Both the position numbers and the translations under genes were made by a program. This document shows positions 34,306 to 43,693 of a stretch of 64,000 nucleotides of DNA, in pieces; position 1 is the stretch's first letter; each line of letters starts with the position of its first letter. Source of the DNA: an uncultured Oscillospiraceae bacterium (lineage in GTDB: Bacteria > Bacillota > Clostridia > Oscillospirales > Ruminococcaceae); NCBI GenBank assembly GCA_910588145.1, contig CAJUPO010000001.1:124001-188000 (forward strand), read 5' to 3'. The notes below the pieces were generated by a model. It was not told the origin of the DNA. It made no database searches and saw only the letters and a list, made by a program, of their open reading frames with translations.

Positions 34306-35924
34306 AAACATCAGCTAAAATAATTATAGCAGTGTCCTGCATAGCAATTGCTGCCGGAGGAACCTTCGGCGGTTATAAATATAATGAAGTACGTAAGAAA
34401 AATAAAACTGTTGCCGATGTTGTTCCGGTAAGCTATATGGTAGGAGGCTACTGGGGGGACGAACTTAACCTTGAGGGTATGGTAAGCTCAGGTGACGTCC
34501 AGAAGATAATGCAGGATGAGTCAAGGCTTGTGGATAAAATTCTTGTAAAAGAGGGAGATACTGTTACAAAGGGTACTCCAATTGTAAAATATGATATGAC
34601 TTTGCTTAATCTTGACGTTCAGCAGAAGAAAAATAATCTTGCTGTTATTGAGGATAAGATTAAGCAGGCAAACAAGGAAATATCACGTCTTAAAAATCTT
34701 CAGCCTTCTGAGGCTATACCGCCCATGCCTGAGCCGACGGCTCCCCCTGAACCTGAGGTACCGGAAAAGCCTCAGGTAAATGTTACTCTTCAGATCAATG
34801 ATGCAGGAGCAGCTGTTTCAGGAAAGGGTACCGAGGATGACCCTTATATATTCAACTGCTCAGGAGCAACGGTTGTTGCAGCAGGTTTTCTAAATCAGAT
34901 GGCGGAAAATTCTTTGTTTGCTGATTTTAACGTATATGAAAACAATAATTTAATATATATGTGGAGCGTAAGGGGTTCTGATATTCCGCCGGATCAGACT
35001 GCTGACTGGGTTGTCGGCAGTAATGTCCAAGCAGATGGATCCGGAAACGTCAGTGTGAATTTCTCTACAGTTTATTTCGGAACATTCAGAGCATTCGCCG
35101 TAACTGAAGAACAGATACCGGAGCCTGATTATGACGGCTTTTATGACTATTCTGATTACGAGCAGAACTTTATACAGCCCGGTTCAGATGATTATGTTTA
35201 TTCAAAGGCAGAAATTGCACGCATGATAACTGAAAAGCAGGAAGAAATTAAAACTCTGGAGCTTGATAAAAAATCAGCCGATATTGCGTATCGTCAGGCG
35301 GCAGCAAAACAGGAGAACGGTCAGGTTGAAAGCAAGATTGACGGTGTTGTAACTTCTGTAAATGACGGTTCTTCAGAGGGAAATAGTGATTCAGCCCTTG
35401 TTGTAATACAGGGAAGCGATGGAGTTAATGTCACTGTTAATATCGGTGAATTGAATCTTGATAAGGTGACTGTTGGTTCGGAAGTTACTGTAACTTCATA
35501 TGAAACAGGAGCAAGCGCAGTGGCTGAGGTTACATCGATTGATATGACTCCGGTTAATGGTTATTTCAGTTATAATGAAAACCCGAACAGCAGTACATAT
35601 AGTTTCAATGCAAGCATTACAGACGGTGCAGAGGGCTTTAATATCGATAGCTGGGTAAGCGTGTCAGTGCAGGAAATGCAGGTAAGTGACACGTTCTATA
35701 TACCTCTTCATTATACAAGAGAAGAGGACGGCAGATATTATGTAATGAAATCCGGAAAAAACAAGAGACTGGAAAAACAGTATATACAAACCGGAAAGAC
35801 CATTTATGGAAGTCAGATTGAGATAAAAAGCGGACTTTCCCAGGATGATATGATTTGCTTTCCTTACGGAAAAAACATCAAAGAAGGTGTTAAAACCAAA
35901 GAAACTGATAAGGTTATGTGGTAA
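34302..35924 (+). CDS. Second efflux adaptor with a domain inserted into the coiled coil
   Basis: The 540-residue protein has a membrane anchor (about 6-23), a lipoyl half, a first coiled-coil helix (about 100-134), then an insertion (about 135-300), the returning helix (about 303-336) and the second lipoyl/beta-barrel part. The insertion starts with a Pro-rich linker (PPMPEPTAPPEPEVPEKP) and continues as a predicted beta-rich domain with Trp and Tyr. Ordinary MacA adaptors have only a short turn there. The domain could reach the cell wall or bind a substrate; I do not recognise it. Confidence 0.8.
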   Translation: MKTSAKIIIAVSCIAIAAGGTFGGYKYNEVRKKNKTVADVVPVSYMVGGYWGDELNLEGMVSSGDVQKIMQDESRLVDKILVKEGDTVTKGTPIVKYDMTLLNLDVQQKKNNLAVIEDKIKQANKEISRLKNLQPSEAIPPMPEPTAPPEPEVPEKPQVNVTLQINDAGAAVSGKGTEDDPYIFNCSGATVVAAGFLNQMAENSLFADFNVYENNNLIYMWSVRGSDIPPDQTADWVVGSNVQADGSGNVSVNFSTVYFGTFRAFAVTEEQIPEPDYDGFYDYSDYEQNFIQPGSDDYVYSKAEIARMITEKQEEIKTLELDKKSADIAYRQAAAKQENGQVESKIDGVVTSVNDGSSEGNSDSALVVIQGSDGVNVTVNIGELNLDKVTVGSEVTVTSYETGASAVAEVTSIDMTPVNGYFSYNENPNSSTYSFNASITDGAEGFNIDSWVSVSVQEMQVSDTFYIPLHYTREEDGRYYVMKSGKNKRLEKQYIQTGKTIYGSQIEIKSGLSQDDMICFPYGKNIKEGVKTKETDKVMW

Positions 35925-35936
35925 GGAGGGGAAATA

Positions 35937-37193
35937 ATGTTTGAGAATATTAGATTATCATTTAAGGGGATTTTTTCCCATAAGATCCGTTCGCTTTTGA
36001 CTATGCTCGGAATTATTATTGGTATAGCAGCTATTATCGCAATTGTTTCTACTATTAAAGGAACAAACGAACAGATAAAAAGCAATCTTATCGGTGCAGG
36101 AAATAATACTGTAAAGATCCAGCTTTACCAGGGAGACGGAGTATTCGATTTTCAGTATCAGTCTGTTCCTTACGGCATACCGGTGATTTCTGACGAGGTC
36201 AAAGAACAGATTGAAGATATAAAAGAAATTGAAAAGGTCACTTTATTCAGACAGCGTCAGTATTGTGACAGTATATTCTATCTTAACAACCAGCTTGCAG
36301 GCGGTACTGTTTTGGGTATAGACAAAGACTATTTAAGCGTAATGGGTTACAGAATAAAATCCGGAAAGGGCTTTTCGGAAAAAGATTACAGCGATAATAA
36401 AAAAACAGCTATTATTGATATGACAACAGCTAAGAGTCTTTTTGAGGGCGAAGATCCGGTAGGAAAGTCAATTGATATTATGGGAGAACCCTTTACAGTA
36501 ATAGGCGTTGTCGTTAAGAGCAGTAAATTTGAACCTGTGATTAACTCAATGGAGGATTACTATACGTATAAAAATGACTCCAGCGGTCAGATATTTATCC
36601 CTGAACGCTCGTGGCCGATTGTCTTTAAATATGACGAGCCGCAGAACTGCTATGCAAAGGCTGTTGATACTGACAGTATGACAGCAGCAGGCAAGAAAGC
36701 AGCGGATATTCTGAATGCTGGTCTTTATGCAGACAGCGAAAGTAATGTAAAGTATAAAAGTGAAAGTCTGCTGGAACAAGCCAAATCAATGCAGGATTTA
36801 AGTGCTTCGACTAATAAAATGCTTATCTGGATTGCAAGTATCTCTCTGCTTGTAGGCGGTATAGGCGTTATGAACATAATGCTGGTTTCGGTTACAGAAC
36901 GAACAAGAGAAATCGGACTTAAAAAAGCACTGGGTGCAAGAAAAAAACGGATTCTTGCACAGTTTCTGACGGAGGCTTCTGTACTAACCAGCATTGGAGG
37001 AATTATCGGTGTCGGAGCAGGCATAGGTCTTGCACAGATAATTTCAAAGTTTGCTGATGTTCCGGTTTCAATCAGCGGAGTTTCAATTGCCATATCAGTA
37101 GTATTTTCAATGGCAGTGGGAATTGTTTTCGGTTTGATTCCATCAGTAAAAGCCGGAAATCTTAATCCAATTGACGCATTAAGATATGAATAA
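35937..37193 (+). CDS. MacB-type ABC transporter permease
   Basis: The 418-residue protein has the MacB/FtsX layout: one N-terminal membrane helix (about 22-42), a large extracytoplasmic domain (about 45-285) and three C-terminal helices, with the motif SVTERTREIGLKKALGARKK between helices 2 and 3. It forms the exporter with the ATPase and the two adaptors. AAGGAGGGG precedes the ATG. The substrate (peptide, lipid or drug) cannot be told. Confidence 0.92.
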   Translation: MFENIRLSFKGIFSHKIRSLLTMLGIIIGIAAIIAIVSTIKGTNEQIKSNLIGAGNNTVKIQLYQGDGVFDFQYQSVPYGIPVISDEVKEQIEDIKEIEKVTLFRQRQYCDSIFYLNNQLAGGTVLGIDKDYLSVMGYRIKSGKGFSEKDYSDNKKTAIIDMTTAKSLFEGEDPVGKSIDIMGEPFTVIGVVVKSSKFEPVINSMEDYYTYKNDSSGQIFIPERSWPIVFKYDEPQNCYAKAVDTDSMTAAGKKAADILNAGLYADSESNVKYKSESLLEQAKSMQDLSASTNKMLIWIASISLLVGGIGVMNIMLVSVTERTREIGLKKALGARKKRILAQFLTEASVLTSIGGIIGVGAGIGLAQIISKFADVPVSISGVSIAISVVFSMAVGIVFGLIPSVKAGNLNPIDALRYE

Positions 37194-37240
37194 TGTTTTT
37201 AAAACTTTAATGACGCAGTATTAGTATATACTGCAATGGG

Positions 37241-37269
37241 AAAACCGCTGCTGGGGCAGCGGTTTTTTT
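37241..37269 (+). terminator. Terminator of the ABC exporter operon
   Basis: AAAACCGCTGC / GCAGCGGTTTT with a TGGG loop, followed by Ts: an 11-pair strong intrinsic terminator. Confidence 0.93.
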
Positions 37270-37290
37270 ATGCTGAAAATCAACTATTAT

Positions 37291-37319
37291 TTGACTTTGA
37301 CAGTAAAATCGTTTATAAT
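37291..37319 (+). promoter_or_regulatory. Promoter of the tepA-ylzJ-uppP-ftsK run
   Basis: TTGACT (37291-37296), 17 bases, TATAAT (37314-37319). The tepA start at 37392 is 73 bases downstream. Confidence 0.8.
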
Positions 37320-37391
37320 AAAAACAAGTGTATAAATCTGAGCTTTATGATAATAATAAAAATATTATTAATTGGAAAGTGCAGGTTTTAT

Positions 37392-38144
37392 ATGGATAAG
37401 CAGAATTTAGATGAAAAGGAAATTGATGACGGCTCTGATAAAGACCCCATAGAAGAAAGACTTGATGAAACGGAGCTTATTGAAAAAACCGGAGAGGTAA
37501 TTTCGCATAATGCAAAGCATTTGATACATTGTCTTACGGTGATAGGGCAGGTTGAGGGACATTATGTACTGCCTTCACAAAATAAAACTACAAAGTATGA
37601 GCACATAATTCCGGCCCTTGTTGCAATTGAACAGGACAGAAGCATTGAAGGCCTTGTTATTATCTTAAATACAGTGGGCGGAGATGTTGAAGCCGGTCTT
37701 GCAATCGCTGAACTGATAGCAGGAATGAAAACCCCGACAGTATCTCTTGTAGTTGGCGGCGGACACTCAATCGGCGTACCCCTTGCAGTAAGTGCAAAGC
37801 ATTCCTTTATTGTACCATCGGCTACTATGACTATACATCCGGTCAGAATGAACGGACTCGTTCTGGGAGTTCCTCAGACACTTTCGTATTTTGATAAGAT
37901 GCAGGACAGAATCGTTAATTTTGTTACATCAAACAGCAATATCAGCGATGATGAATTTAGGAAGCTTATGATGCAGACAGGTGAGCTTGTTATGGACGTG
38001 GGTACAGTTGTTGACGGCGAAAAAGCTGTAGAGCTCGGACTAATCGACAGTCTCGGCGGTCTGAGTGACGCAATAGAATGCCTGTATTCTATTATCGAAG
38101 AATCAGGTGAAAAGTATCCGGATAATACGGAGGAGGAATCATGA
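37392..38144 (+). CDS. tepA: ClpP-like serine protease TepA (translocation-enhancing protein)
   Basis: The 250-residue ClpP-fold protein has candidate catalytic Ser126 in GGGHSIGVPL and His149 in MTIHPV, and the motif LNTVGGDVEAGLAIA. In B. subtilis TepA (YmfB) aids protein translocation or degrades signal peptides, next to ylzJ and spoIIIE, the same order as here. ATG 37392 is chosen because the longer frame reaches back into the promoter. The stop overlaps ylzJ by 4 bases. Confidence 0.88.
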   Translation: MDKQNLDEKEIDDGSDKDPIEERLDETELIEKTGEVISHNAKHLIHCLTVIGQVEGHYVLPSQNKTTKYEHIIPALVAIEQDRSIEGLVIILNTVGGDVEAGLAIAELIAGMKTPTVSLVVGGGHSIGVPLAVSAKHSFIVPSATMTIHPVRMNGLVLGVPQTLSYFDKMQDRIVNFVTSNSNISDDEFRKLMMQTGELVMDVGTVVDGEKAVELGLIDSLGGLSDAIECLYSIIEESGEKYPDNTEEES

Positions 38145-38299
38145 TCCTTCATACAATTATTAGTCCGGCTGATATTTTATATTCTCATGAAATGGTTAAT
38201 AAGAAACCGGAAAAAAATAATGCAGTTTGTGTGACAGATCCGTATTTTTTTCTTGAAAAGGACGAATATTATCGTAAATATATTCAGAAGCGGAAGTAA
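38141..38299 (+). CDS. ylzJ: YlzJ-like small protein
   Basis: A 52-residue ORF starts with ATG overlapping the tepA stop, after GGAGGAGG. It begins MILHTIISPADILY, resembling YlzJ of Bacillus, which is likewise encoded directly after tepA. Function is unknown; the Pro-Ala-Asp core and the position support the call. Confidence 0.75.
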   Translation: MILHTIISPADILYSHEMVNKKPEKNNAVCVTDPYFFLEKDEYYRKYIQKRK

Positions 38300-38353
38300 T
38301 TCCGCATACATATTAAAATAAAAGACCGTATGAACGGCAGATTGGAGAAAATT

Positions 38354-39229
38354 ATGACAGCTTTGGAATCCATAGTTCAGGGTATTATACAGGGGCTTAC
38401 AGAATTTTTACCTGTATCAAGCTCCGGGCATATTTCGCTTTATCAGCATTTTACAGGAAACAGCGGAGAAGGCGCACTGCTGTTTTCAGCAGTACTTCAT
38501 CTTGGAACCCTTGTGGCGGTTTTTATTGCCTTTAGAACGACTATATGGGCATTAATAAAGGAAATGTTTTCACTTATCGGGGATGTATTTACCGGAAAAT
38601 TTAAATGGAAAGGCATGAATCCGGAGCGGCGGATGATTTTAATGCTTATAATTTCCCTTCTTATGCTTATACCGTTTTACATATTTAAGGATTATTTTGA
38701 AAAGGTCGCTGAGGACAGCGATATTATTATCGAGGGTATATGTTTTCTTTATACTTCTCTTATACTTTTTATGTCGGACAGATGCGTCAAGGGCAGCAAG
38801 AATTACGGAGATGTAACAGTTAAAAATGCTGTAACAGTAGGCGTTTTTCAGGGAATAGCACTTTTGCCTGGAGTGTCCCGTTCCGGCTCGACAATTTCCA
38901 GCGGGCTTTTCTGCGGATTCAAAAGGGAAACCGCAGTTCAGTACTCTTTCATACTTGGAATACCTGCAATTTTAGGCGGATGTCTGCTTCAGATTAAGGA
39001 CGCCGCTGAACAGAATATGATGACATTTGAACCGGTTAATTTTATATTGGGATTTATTGTGTCCGCAGTAGTAGGAATTTGTGCAATAAAGATGGTTAAC
39101 TGGCTTGTAAAATCAGATAAATTTAAAATATTTGCAATCTATACCCTGATTCTGGGTATTGCTGTAATTGGAATAGGAATCTTTGAAAATATATCAGGAA
39201 TGAGTATTACTGAATATATAAAAGGCTGA
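38354..39229 (+). CDS. uppP: Undecaprenyl-diphosphatase
   Basis: The 291-residue membrane enzyme recycles undecaprenyl pyrophosphate, the lipid carrier for cell wall synthesis, and can confer bacitracin tolerance. Signatures are GLTEFLPVSSSGHI (about 12-25) and the PGVSRSGSTIS segment; about eight hydrophobic segments are visible. ATG 38354 has GGAG 6 bases before it and gives the usual start; the frame opens 8 codons earlier. Confidence 0.95.
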   Translation: MTALESIVQGIIQGLTEFLPVSSSGHISLYQHFTGNSGEGALLFSAVLHLGTLVAVFIAFRTTIWALIKEMFSLIGDVFTGKFKWKGMNPERRMILMLIISLLMLIPFYIFKDYFEKVAEDSDIIIEGICFLYTSLILFMSDRCVKGSKNYGDVTVKNAVTVGVFQGIALLPGVSRSGSTISSGLFCGFKRETAVQYSFILGIPAILGGCLLQIKDAAEQNMMTFEPVNFILGFIVSAVVGICAIKMVNWLVKSDKFKIFAIYTLILGIAVIGIGIFENISGMSITEYIKG

Positions 39230-39260
39230 TTTCTTTTCTGAACGGAAAGGACAATGAAAC

Positions 39261-41786
39261 GTGGCTCAACGAAAAAAAAGCAGTACGGCTGGCAAGAAAG
39301 ATAAACCCAGCAGCAGAAAAACGACCGGAAAAGCAGGAAATAAGGCATCCGGCAATATAAAGGATCCTGTTAATCAATTCTGGTCTGTAATATTATTTGC
39401 GGCAGGCGTTTTGGTTTTTCTTCTGACTGTTATAGAGGGAAACAGCGGATGGAAAATGATACATAATTTATTTAGGGGACTTTTTGGATTGTCGGTTTTT
39501 CTTGTTCCTGTAATAATAATTTATACTGCGGTTCTCATAGCTATGGAAAAATCACAGCAGACGGTAACAAGCAGAGCGGCATGGGGAATCGGACTTACTT
39601 TGCTGAGCAGTTCCGTGGTTCAGATAATGCTTGCAGGAACAACTGACGGAAGCTCCTTTATTGAAAAATGCAGGTATCTTTATGAATCCGGATCAAGGCT
39701 TGAGGGCGGAGGTCTGCTAAGCGTTTTCATTGCATGGCCTCTTATGCGTTTTTTTGGTCTTGTGGGAGCAAAGATTATAGTATGTATTCTTCTATTTATT
39801 TTTATAATGCTTTTATCAAATCTTACCCTTTTTCAGTTTTTCGGAATATTTTACAAACCCTTTGTTAAAATGCATAGGTCTGTACAGAATCTAAGAGAAG
39901 AAAACCGTATGCTCAGAGAGTACGAGGAAATGGAATATGACGAGGAGCAGGAAGCAATTCAGATAGCAAATTCCTCATTGCCGGAATCTAATGTTGTACC
40001 TGACGATGAGGGCTTTAGCCTGGACATTCCAATAGAAAAAAACGAGGAGCTGGATGTTCCGGACTTTACTGCTCCGGAGCCTGAAAAGATAGATGGATTC
40101 TCAATTGATGTACCGATTGATAATTCATCTAATTTGGGAGAGGGCGTTACTAAGCCTGTTAATAATGCTTCCGAAGCCAGCGAATTGAACGATTTAATTG
40201 TTAAAGCCGTAGAAGGAAAGGCAGACGCAGGCGTTCAGGAAACCTTTGCGCAAAAGGCTATGAAAGCGGAAGAACTTGTACCGGAAAAGGAAATCAAAGC
40301 TCCTATTTCAAGAAAATATGTACTTCCGTCTGTTGAACTGCTTAACCGCGGCTCCGCAAAAGCAAATGATCCTGCGGCGGCTTCTGAACTTCAGGAAAAA
40401 GCGGCAAAGCTTATAGAAACATTCAGTAATTTCGGCATTCAGGTGCAGATAAAAGGAATTCAAAGAGGACCAAGAGTTACCAGATATGAAATCCAGCCCG
40501 GTAAAAATGTAAGAGTTTCTAAAATTACCGGATTATCAGATGATATTGCTTTAAATCTTGCCGCTGCCGGAGTGCGTATTGAAGCGCCGATTCCTGGAAA
40601 AGCGGCAGTTGGTATTGAGGTTCCGAATACAAATCAGGATGTTGTATCTCTCAGGGAAATTATAGAAAGCCGTGAGTTCAGAGAAGCTAAAAGTAAGCTT
40701 AGTTTTGCAGTGGGCAAGGATATTGCCGGAAATATCATTACTGGAGATATTTCCAAAATGCCGCATATGATCATTGCTGGTACTACCGGTTCAGGTAAGT
40801 CTGTATGTACTAACTCCATAATTATGAGCATTCTTTTCAGAGCAAATCCGGATGAGGTAAAGCTGATTCTTATTGATCCGAAAATGGTTGAATTTACAAC
40901 ATATAACGGGATACCGCATTTGTTAATTCCTGTTGTTACTGATCCGCGTCAGGCGGCAGGGGCGCTTAACTGGGGCGTTCAGGAAATGCTGAGAAGATAT
41001 AAGCTTTTTGCGGATAATAATGTTCGTGATTTGGGCGGATTTAATGAGCTTGCAGCTCAGAAGCACCTTGAAAAGCTTCCGCAGATAGTAATTGCAATAG
41101 ATGAGTTTTCTGACCTTATGATGGCAGCTTCAAAGGAAGTCGAGGATTCAGTATGCCGTCTTGCACAGATGGCAAGAGCAGCAGGAATGCACCTTATTAT
41201 TGCAACCCAAAGACCTACAACGGACGTTATCACCGGACTTATTAAGGCAAATATACCAAGCCGTATCGCACTTTCCGTTCAGTCGCAGGTCGACTCCAGA
41301 ACTATACTTGATACTCAGGGGGCTGAAAAGCTTTTGGGTTACGGTGATATGCTCTATTATCCTAATGGTATGCAGAAACCGCTTAGAGTTCAGGGCTGTT
41401 TCTGTTCAACAAAGGAAGTTGAGGGCGTAGTTGATTTTATAAAGAGAGAATCGGATACAGAATATAATACCGACATCATTGAAGCGGTTGAACACAGTAT
41501 GCCTGCCGAAAAGAATGAAAAGTTTTCAGATTCAGCTGAAAGCTCCGGCGACGGCGACGACGTGATGATTGAAAGAGCTATCGATGTTGTTGTTGAAATG
41601 GGACAGGCTTCTACTTCATCGCTTCAGAGAAAGCTTAAGCTCGGTTATGCAAGAGCCGCAAGGATCATTGACGAGCTTGAGGAGATGGGCGTTGTAGGAC
41701 CATACGAAGGAGCAAAGCCCCGAAAGGTACTGATGTCCAAACAGCAGTGGTCAGAAAGACGTATGAGAAAAAATGCTGCTGATTAA
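39261..41786 (+). CDS. ftsK: FtsK/SpoIIIE-family DNA translocase
   Basis: The 841-residue protein pumps DNA through the division septum. It has four N-terminal membrane helices (about 35-195), an acidic linker (about 215-330), the alpha/beta motor with Walker A GTTGSGKS (about 507-514), Walker B-type IAIDEFSDLM and the FtsK motif IIATQRPTTDVITGLIKANIP, and a C-terminal winged-helix gamma domain (about 770-840) that reads oriented DNA sites. GTG 39261 is the start. In a spore-forming relative it would be SpoIIIE; sporulation cannot be judged here. Confidence 0.95.
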   Translation: MAQRKKSSTAGKKDKPSSRKTTGKAGNKASGNIKDPVNQFWSVILFAAGVLVFLLTVIEGNSGWKMIHNLFRGLFGLSVFLVPVIIIYTAVLIAMEKSQQTVTSRAAWGIGLTLLSSSVVQIMLAGTTDGSSFIEKCRYLYESGSRLEGGGLLSVFIAWPLMRFFGLVGAKIIVCILLFIFIMLLSNLTLFQFFGIFYKPFVKMHRSVQNLREENRMLREYEEMEYDEEQEAIQIANSSLPESNVVPDDEGFSLDIPIEKNEELDVPDFTAPEPEKIDGFSIDVPIDNSSNLGEGVTKPVNNASEASELNDLIVKAVEGKADAGVQETFAQKAMKAEELVPEKEIKAPISRKYVLPSVELLNRGSAKANDPAAASELQEKAAKLIETFSNFGIQVQIKGIQRGPRVTRYEIQPGKNVRVSKITGLSDDIALNLAAAGVRIEAPIPGKAAVGIEVPNTNQDVVSLREIIESREFREAKSKLSFAVGKDIAGNIITGDISKMPHMIIAGTTGSGKSVCTNSIIMSILFRANPDEVKLILIDPKMVEFTTYNGIPHLLIPVVTDPRQAAGALNWGVQEMLRRYKLFADNNVRDLGGFNELAAQKHLEKLPQIVIAIDEFSDLMMAASKEVEDSVCRLAQMARAAGMHLIIATQRPTTDVITGLIKANIPSRIALSVQSQVDSRTILDTQGAEKLLGYGDMLYYPNGMQKPLRVQGCFCSTKEVEGVVDFIKRESDTEYNTDIIEAVEHSMPAEKNEKFSDSAESSGDGDDVMIERAIDVVVEMGQASTSSLQRKLKLGYARAARIIDELEEMGVVGPYEGAKPRKVLMSKQQWSERRMRKNAAD

Positions 41787-41803
41787 TAGTAATGAGGAAT
41801 TTT

Positions 41804-43693
41804 ATGAATAATTTTCTGCCTGTTTCCCGCAAAGACATGGAAGAGCGGGGAATAAAACAATTTGATTTTATTTATATAACCGGAGACGCCTATGTTGACC
41901 ATCCAAGCTTTGGGGCGGCAATAGTCAGCCGTCTTCTTGAAAGTCTGGGATATACGGTTGGAATCATCTCTCAGCCGGACTGGAGAACTGATAATGATTT
42001 TATGCGTTTTGGTATGCCAAGACTGGCTTTTTTAGTAACATCAGGCAATATAGATTCTATGGTCGCTCATTATACAGCGGCTAAACGAAAGCGTTCAGAT
42101 GATGCTTATACCCCCGGAGGCAAGGCAGGAAAACGTCCGGACAGAGCAGTAACAGTTTATTGCAGGAAGCTGCGTGAGATATATGGAGATACTCCGATTG
42201 CAATAGGAGGACTTGAAGCTTCACTCAGACGTTTTGCTCATTATGACTACTGGGATGACTGCGTTAAGCCTTCAATACTTGCTGAAAGCGGAGCAGACCT
42301 GCTGATGTTCGGAATGGGTGAACATCAGATTACAGAACTGTCAGAACGCCTTTCAGCAGGTGAAAATATTAAGGATATTACTGACATAAGAGGTACTTGC
42401 TATTTGACTGATCCTGTAAATACTCCTTTGGGTGCGGCGGAATGCCCGTCCTTTGAACAGGTAATGGAGAATAAAAAGCTTTACGCAAAGGCCTGCCGTC
42501 AGCAGTATGACCAGCAGGATGAGGTATACGGAAAAACAGTAATTCAGCGTCACGGGAAGATGATGCTTGTACAGAATCCGCCGGCGTTGAGTCTTACAAC
42601 AGAAGAACTTGACCGTATTTACAGCCTGCCGTTTATGAGAACATACCACCCTTCTTATGAAAAATACGGAGGTGTCCCCGGAATAGAGGAAGTAAGATTT
42701 TCTATAACCCATAACAGAGGATGTTTCGGTTATTGTAATTTCTGTTCTATTGCGCTTCACCAGGGAAGAAAAGTAACGTGCAGAAGTGAAAGGTCAATAC
42801 TGGAGGAAGCAGAAAAAATAACTAAAATGCCGGATTTCAAGGGGTATATTCATGATGTGGGCGGACCAACTGCAAATTTCAGAAAACCATCGTGCGAAAA
42901 GCAGATAAAATTCGGCTTATGCAAGGGAAAAAAGTGTCTTGCGCCTGTTCCATGTCAGAATCTTGAGGTAAGTCATAGAGAATATATAGAAATATTAAGA
43001 AAATTAAGAAAAATAAAAGGCGTAAAGAAGGTTTTTATTCGCTCCGGAATACGGTATGACTATCTTATGGAGGACGAAAGCGACGAGTTTATAAGGGAAC
43101 TTATCAGAAACCATGTAAGCGGACAGCTTAAGGTGGCTCCGGAGCATTGCTCTGCTGCGGTTCTTGATAAAATGGGAAAGCCCCATATAGAAGCATATAA
43201 AAGGTTTCAGGAAAAGTTTTATTCTATAACAAAAGGTATGGGAAAAGAACAATATCTTGTTCCGTATTTAATGTCATCGCATCCGGGAAGCACACTAAAA
43301 GAAGCTGTTGATCTTGCAATATTTTTAAAGGAAAATAAAATTCATCCGGAACAGGTTCAGGATTTTTATCCTACTCCGGGAACTATTTCTACTTGTATTT
43401 TTTACAGCGGGTTTGATCCGTATACAATGGAAGAGGTTTATGTTCCGAGAACGGCAGAAGAAAAAAAGATGCAAAGAACATTGCTCCAGTATTTCAAGCC
43501 TGAAAATAAAAAGACAGTAATAGCCGCACTTAAAAAAGCGGGAAGAAGTGATCTTATCGGGTATGGACCTAAATGTCTTGTTACACCGGACAGCGAAAAT
43601 TCAAACAAAAGAAAGCAAAAGGGAAATATAATAGCATCAAAGGGAAGGAATGGAAAAAATGCCAAAAAGGAAAAAGGCAAAAGGAAAAGGTAA
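41804..43693 (+). CDS. YgiQ-family radical SAM protein
   Basis: The 629-residue protein belongs to the UPF0313/YgiQ family: start MNNFLPVSRKDMEERG, then TGDAYVDHPSFG, and the radical-SAM cluster motif CFGYCNFC near residue 308. The reaction is unknown; a role in RNA or amino-acid modification is sometimes proposed. ATG 41804 gives the family start and has GAGGA before it; the ATG at 41792 lies inside that site. The last about 30 residues are Lys/Arg-rich. The 3' end overlaps the MBL gene. Confidence 0.9.
   Translation: MNNFLPVSRKDMEERGIKQFDFIYITGDAYVDHPSFGAAIVSRLLESLGYTVGIISQPDWRTDNDFMRFGMPRLAFLVTSGNIDSMVAHYTAAKRKRSDDAYTPGGKAGKRPDRAVTVYCRKLREIYGDTPIAIGGLEASLRRFAHYDYWDDCVKPSILAESGADLLMFGMGEHQITELSERLSAGENIKDITDIRGTCYLTDPVNTPLGAAECPSFEQVMENKKLYAKACRQQYDQQDEVYGKTVIQRHGKMMLVQNPPALSLTTEELDRIYSLPFMRTYHPSYEKYGGVPGIEEVRFSITHNRGCFGYCNFCSIALHQGRKVTCRSERSILEEAEKITKMPDFKGYIHDVGGPTANFRKPSCEKQIKFGLCKGKKCLAPVPCQNLEVSHREYIEILRKLRKIKGVKKVFIRSGIRYDYLMEDESDEFIRELIRNHVSGQLKVAPEHCSAAVLDKMGKPHIEAYKRFQEKFYSITKGMGKEQYLVPYLMSSHPGSTLKEAVDLAIFLKENKIHPEQVQDFYPTPGTISTCIFYSGFDPYTMEEVYVPRTAEEKKMQRTLLQYFKPENKKTVIAALKKAGRSDLIGYGPKCLVTPDSENSNKRKQKGNIIASKGRNGKNAKKEKGKRKR

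Noticed and set aside
37236..37391. Longer N-terminus for TepA
   Set aside because: The extension overlaps the upstream terminator and the tepA promoter.
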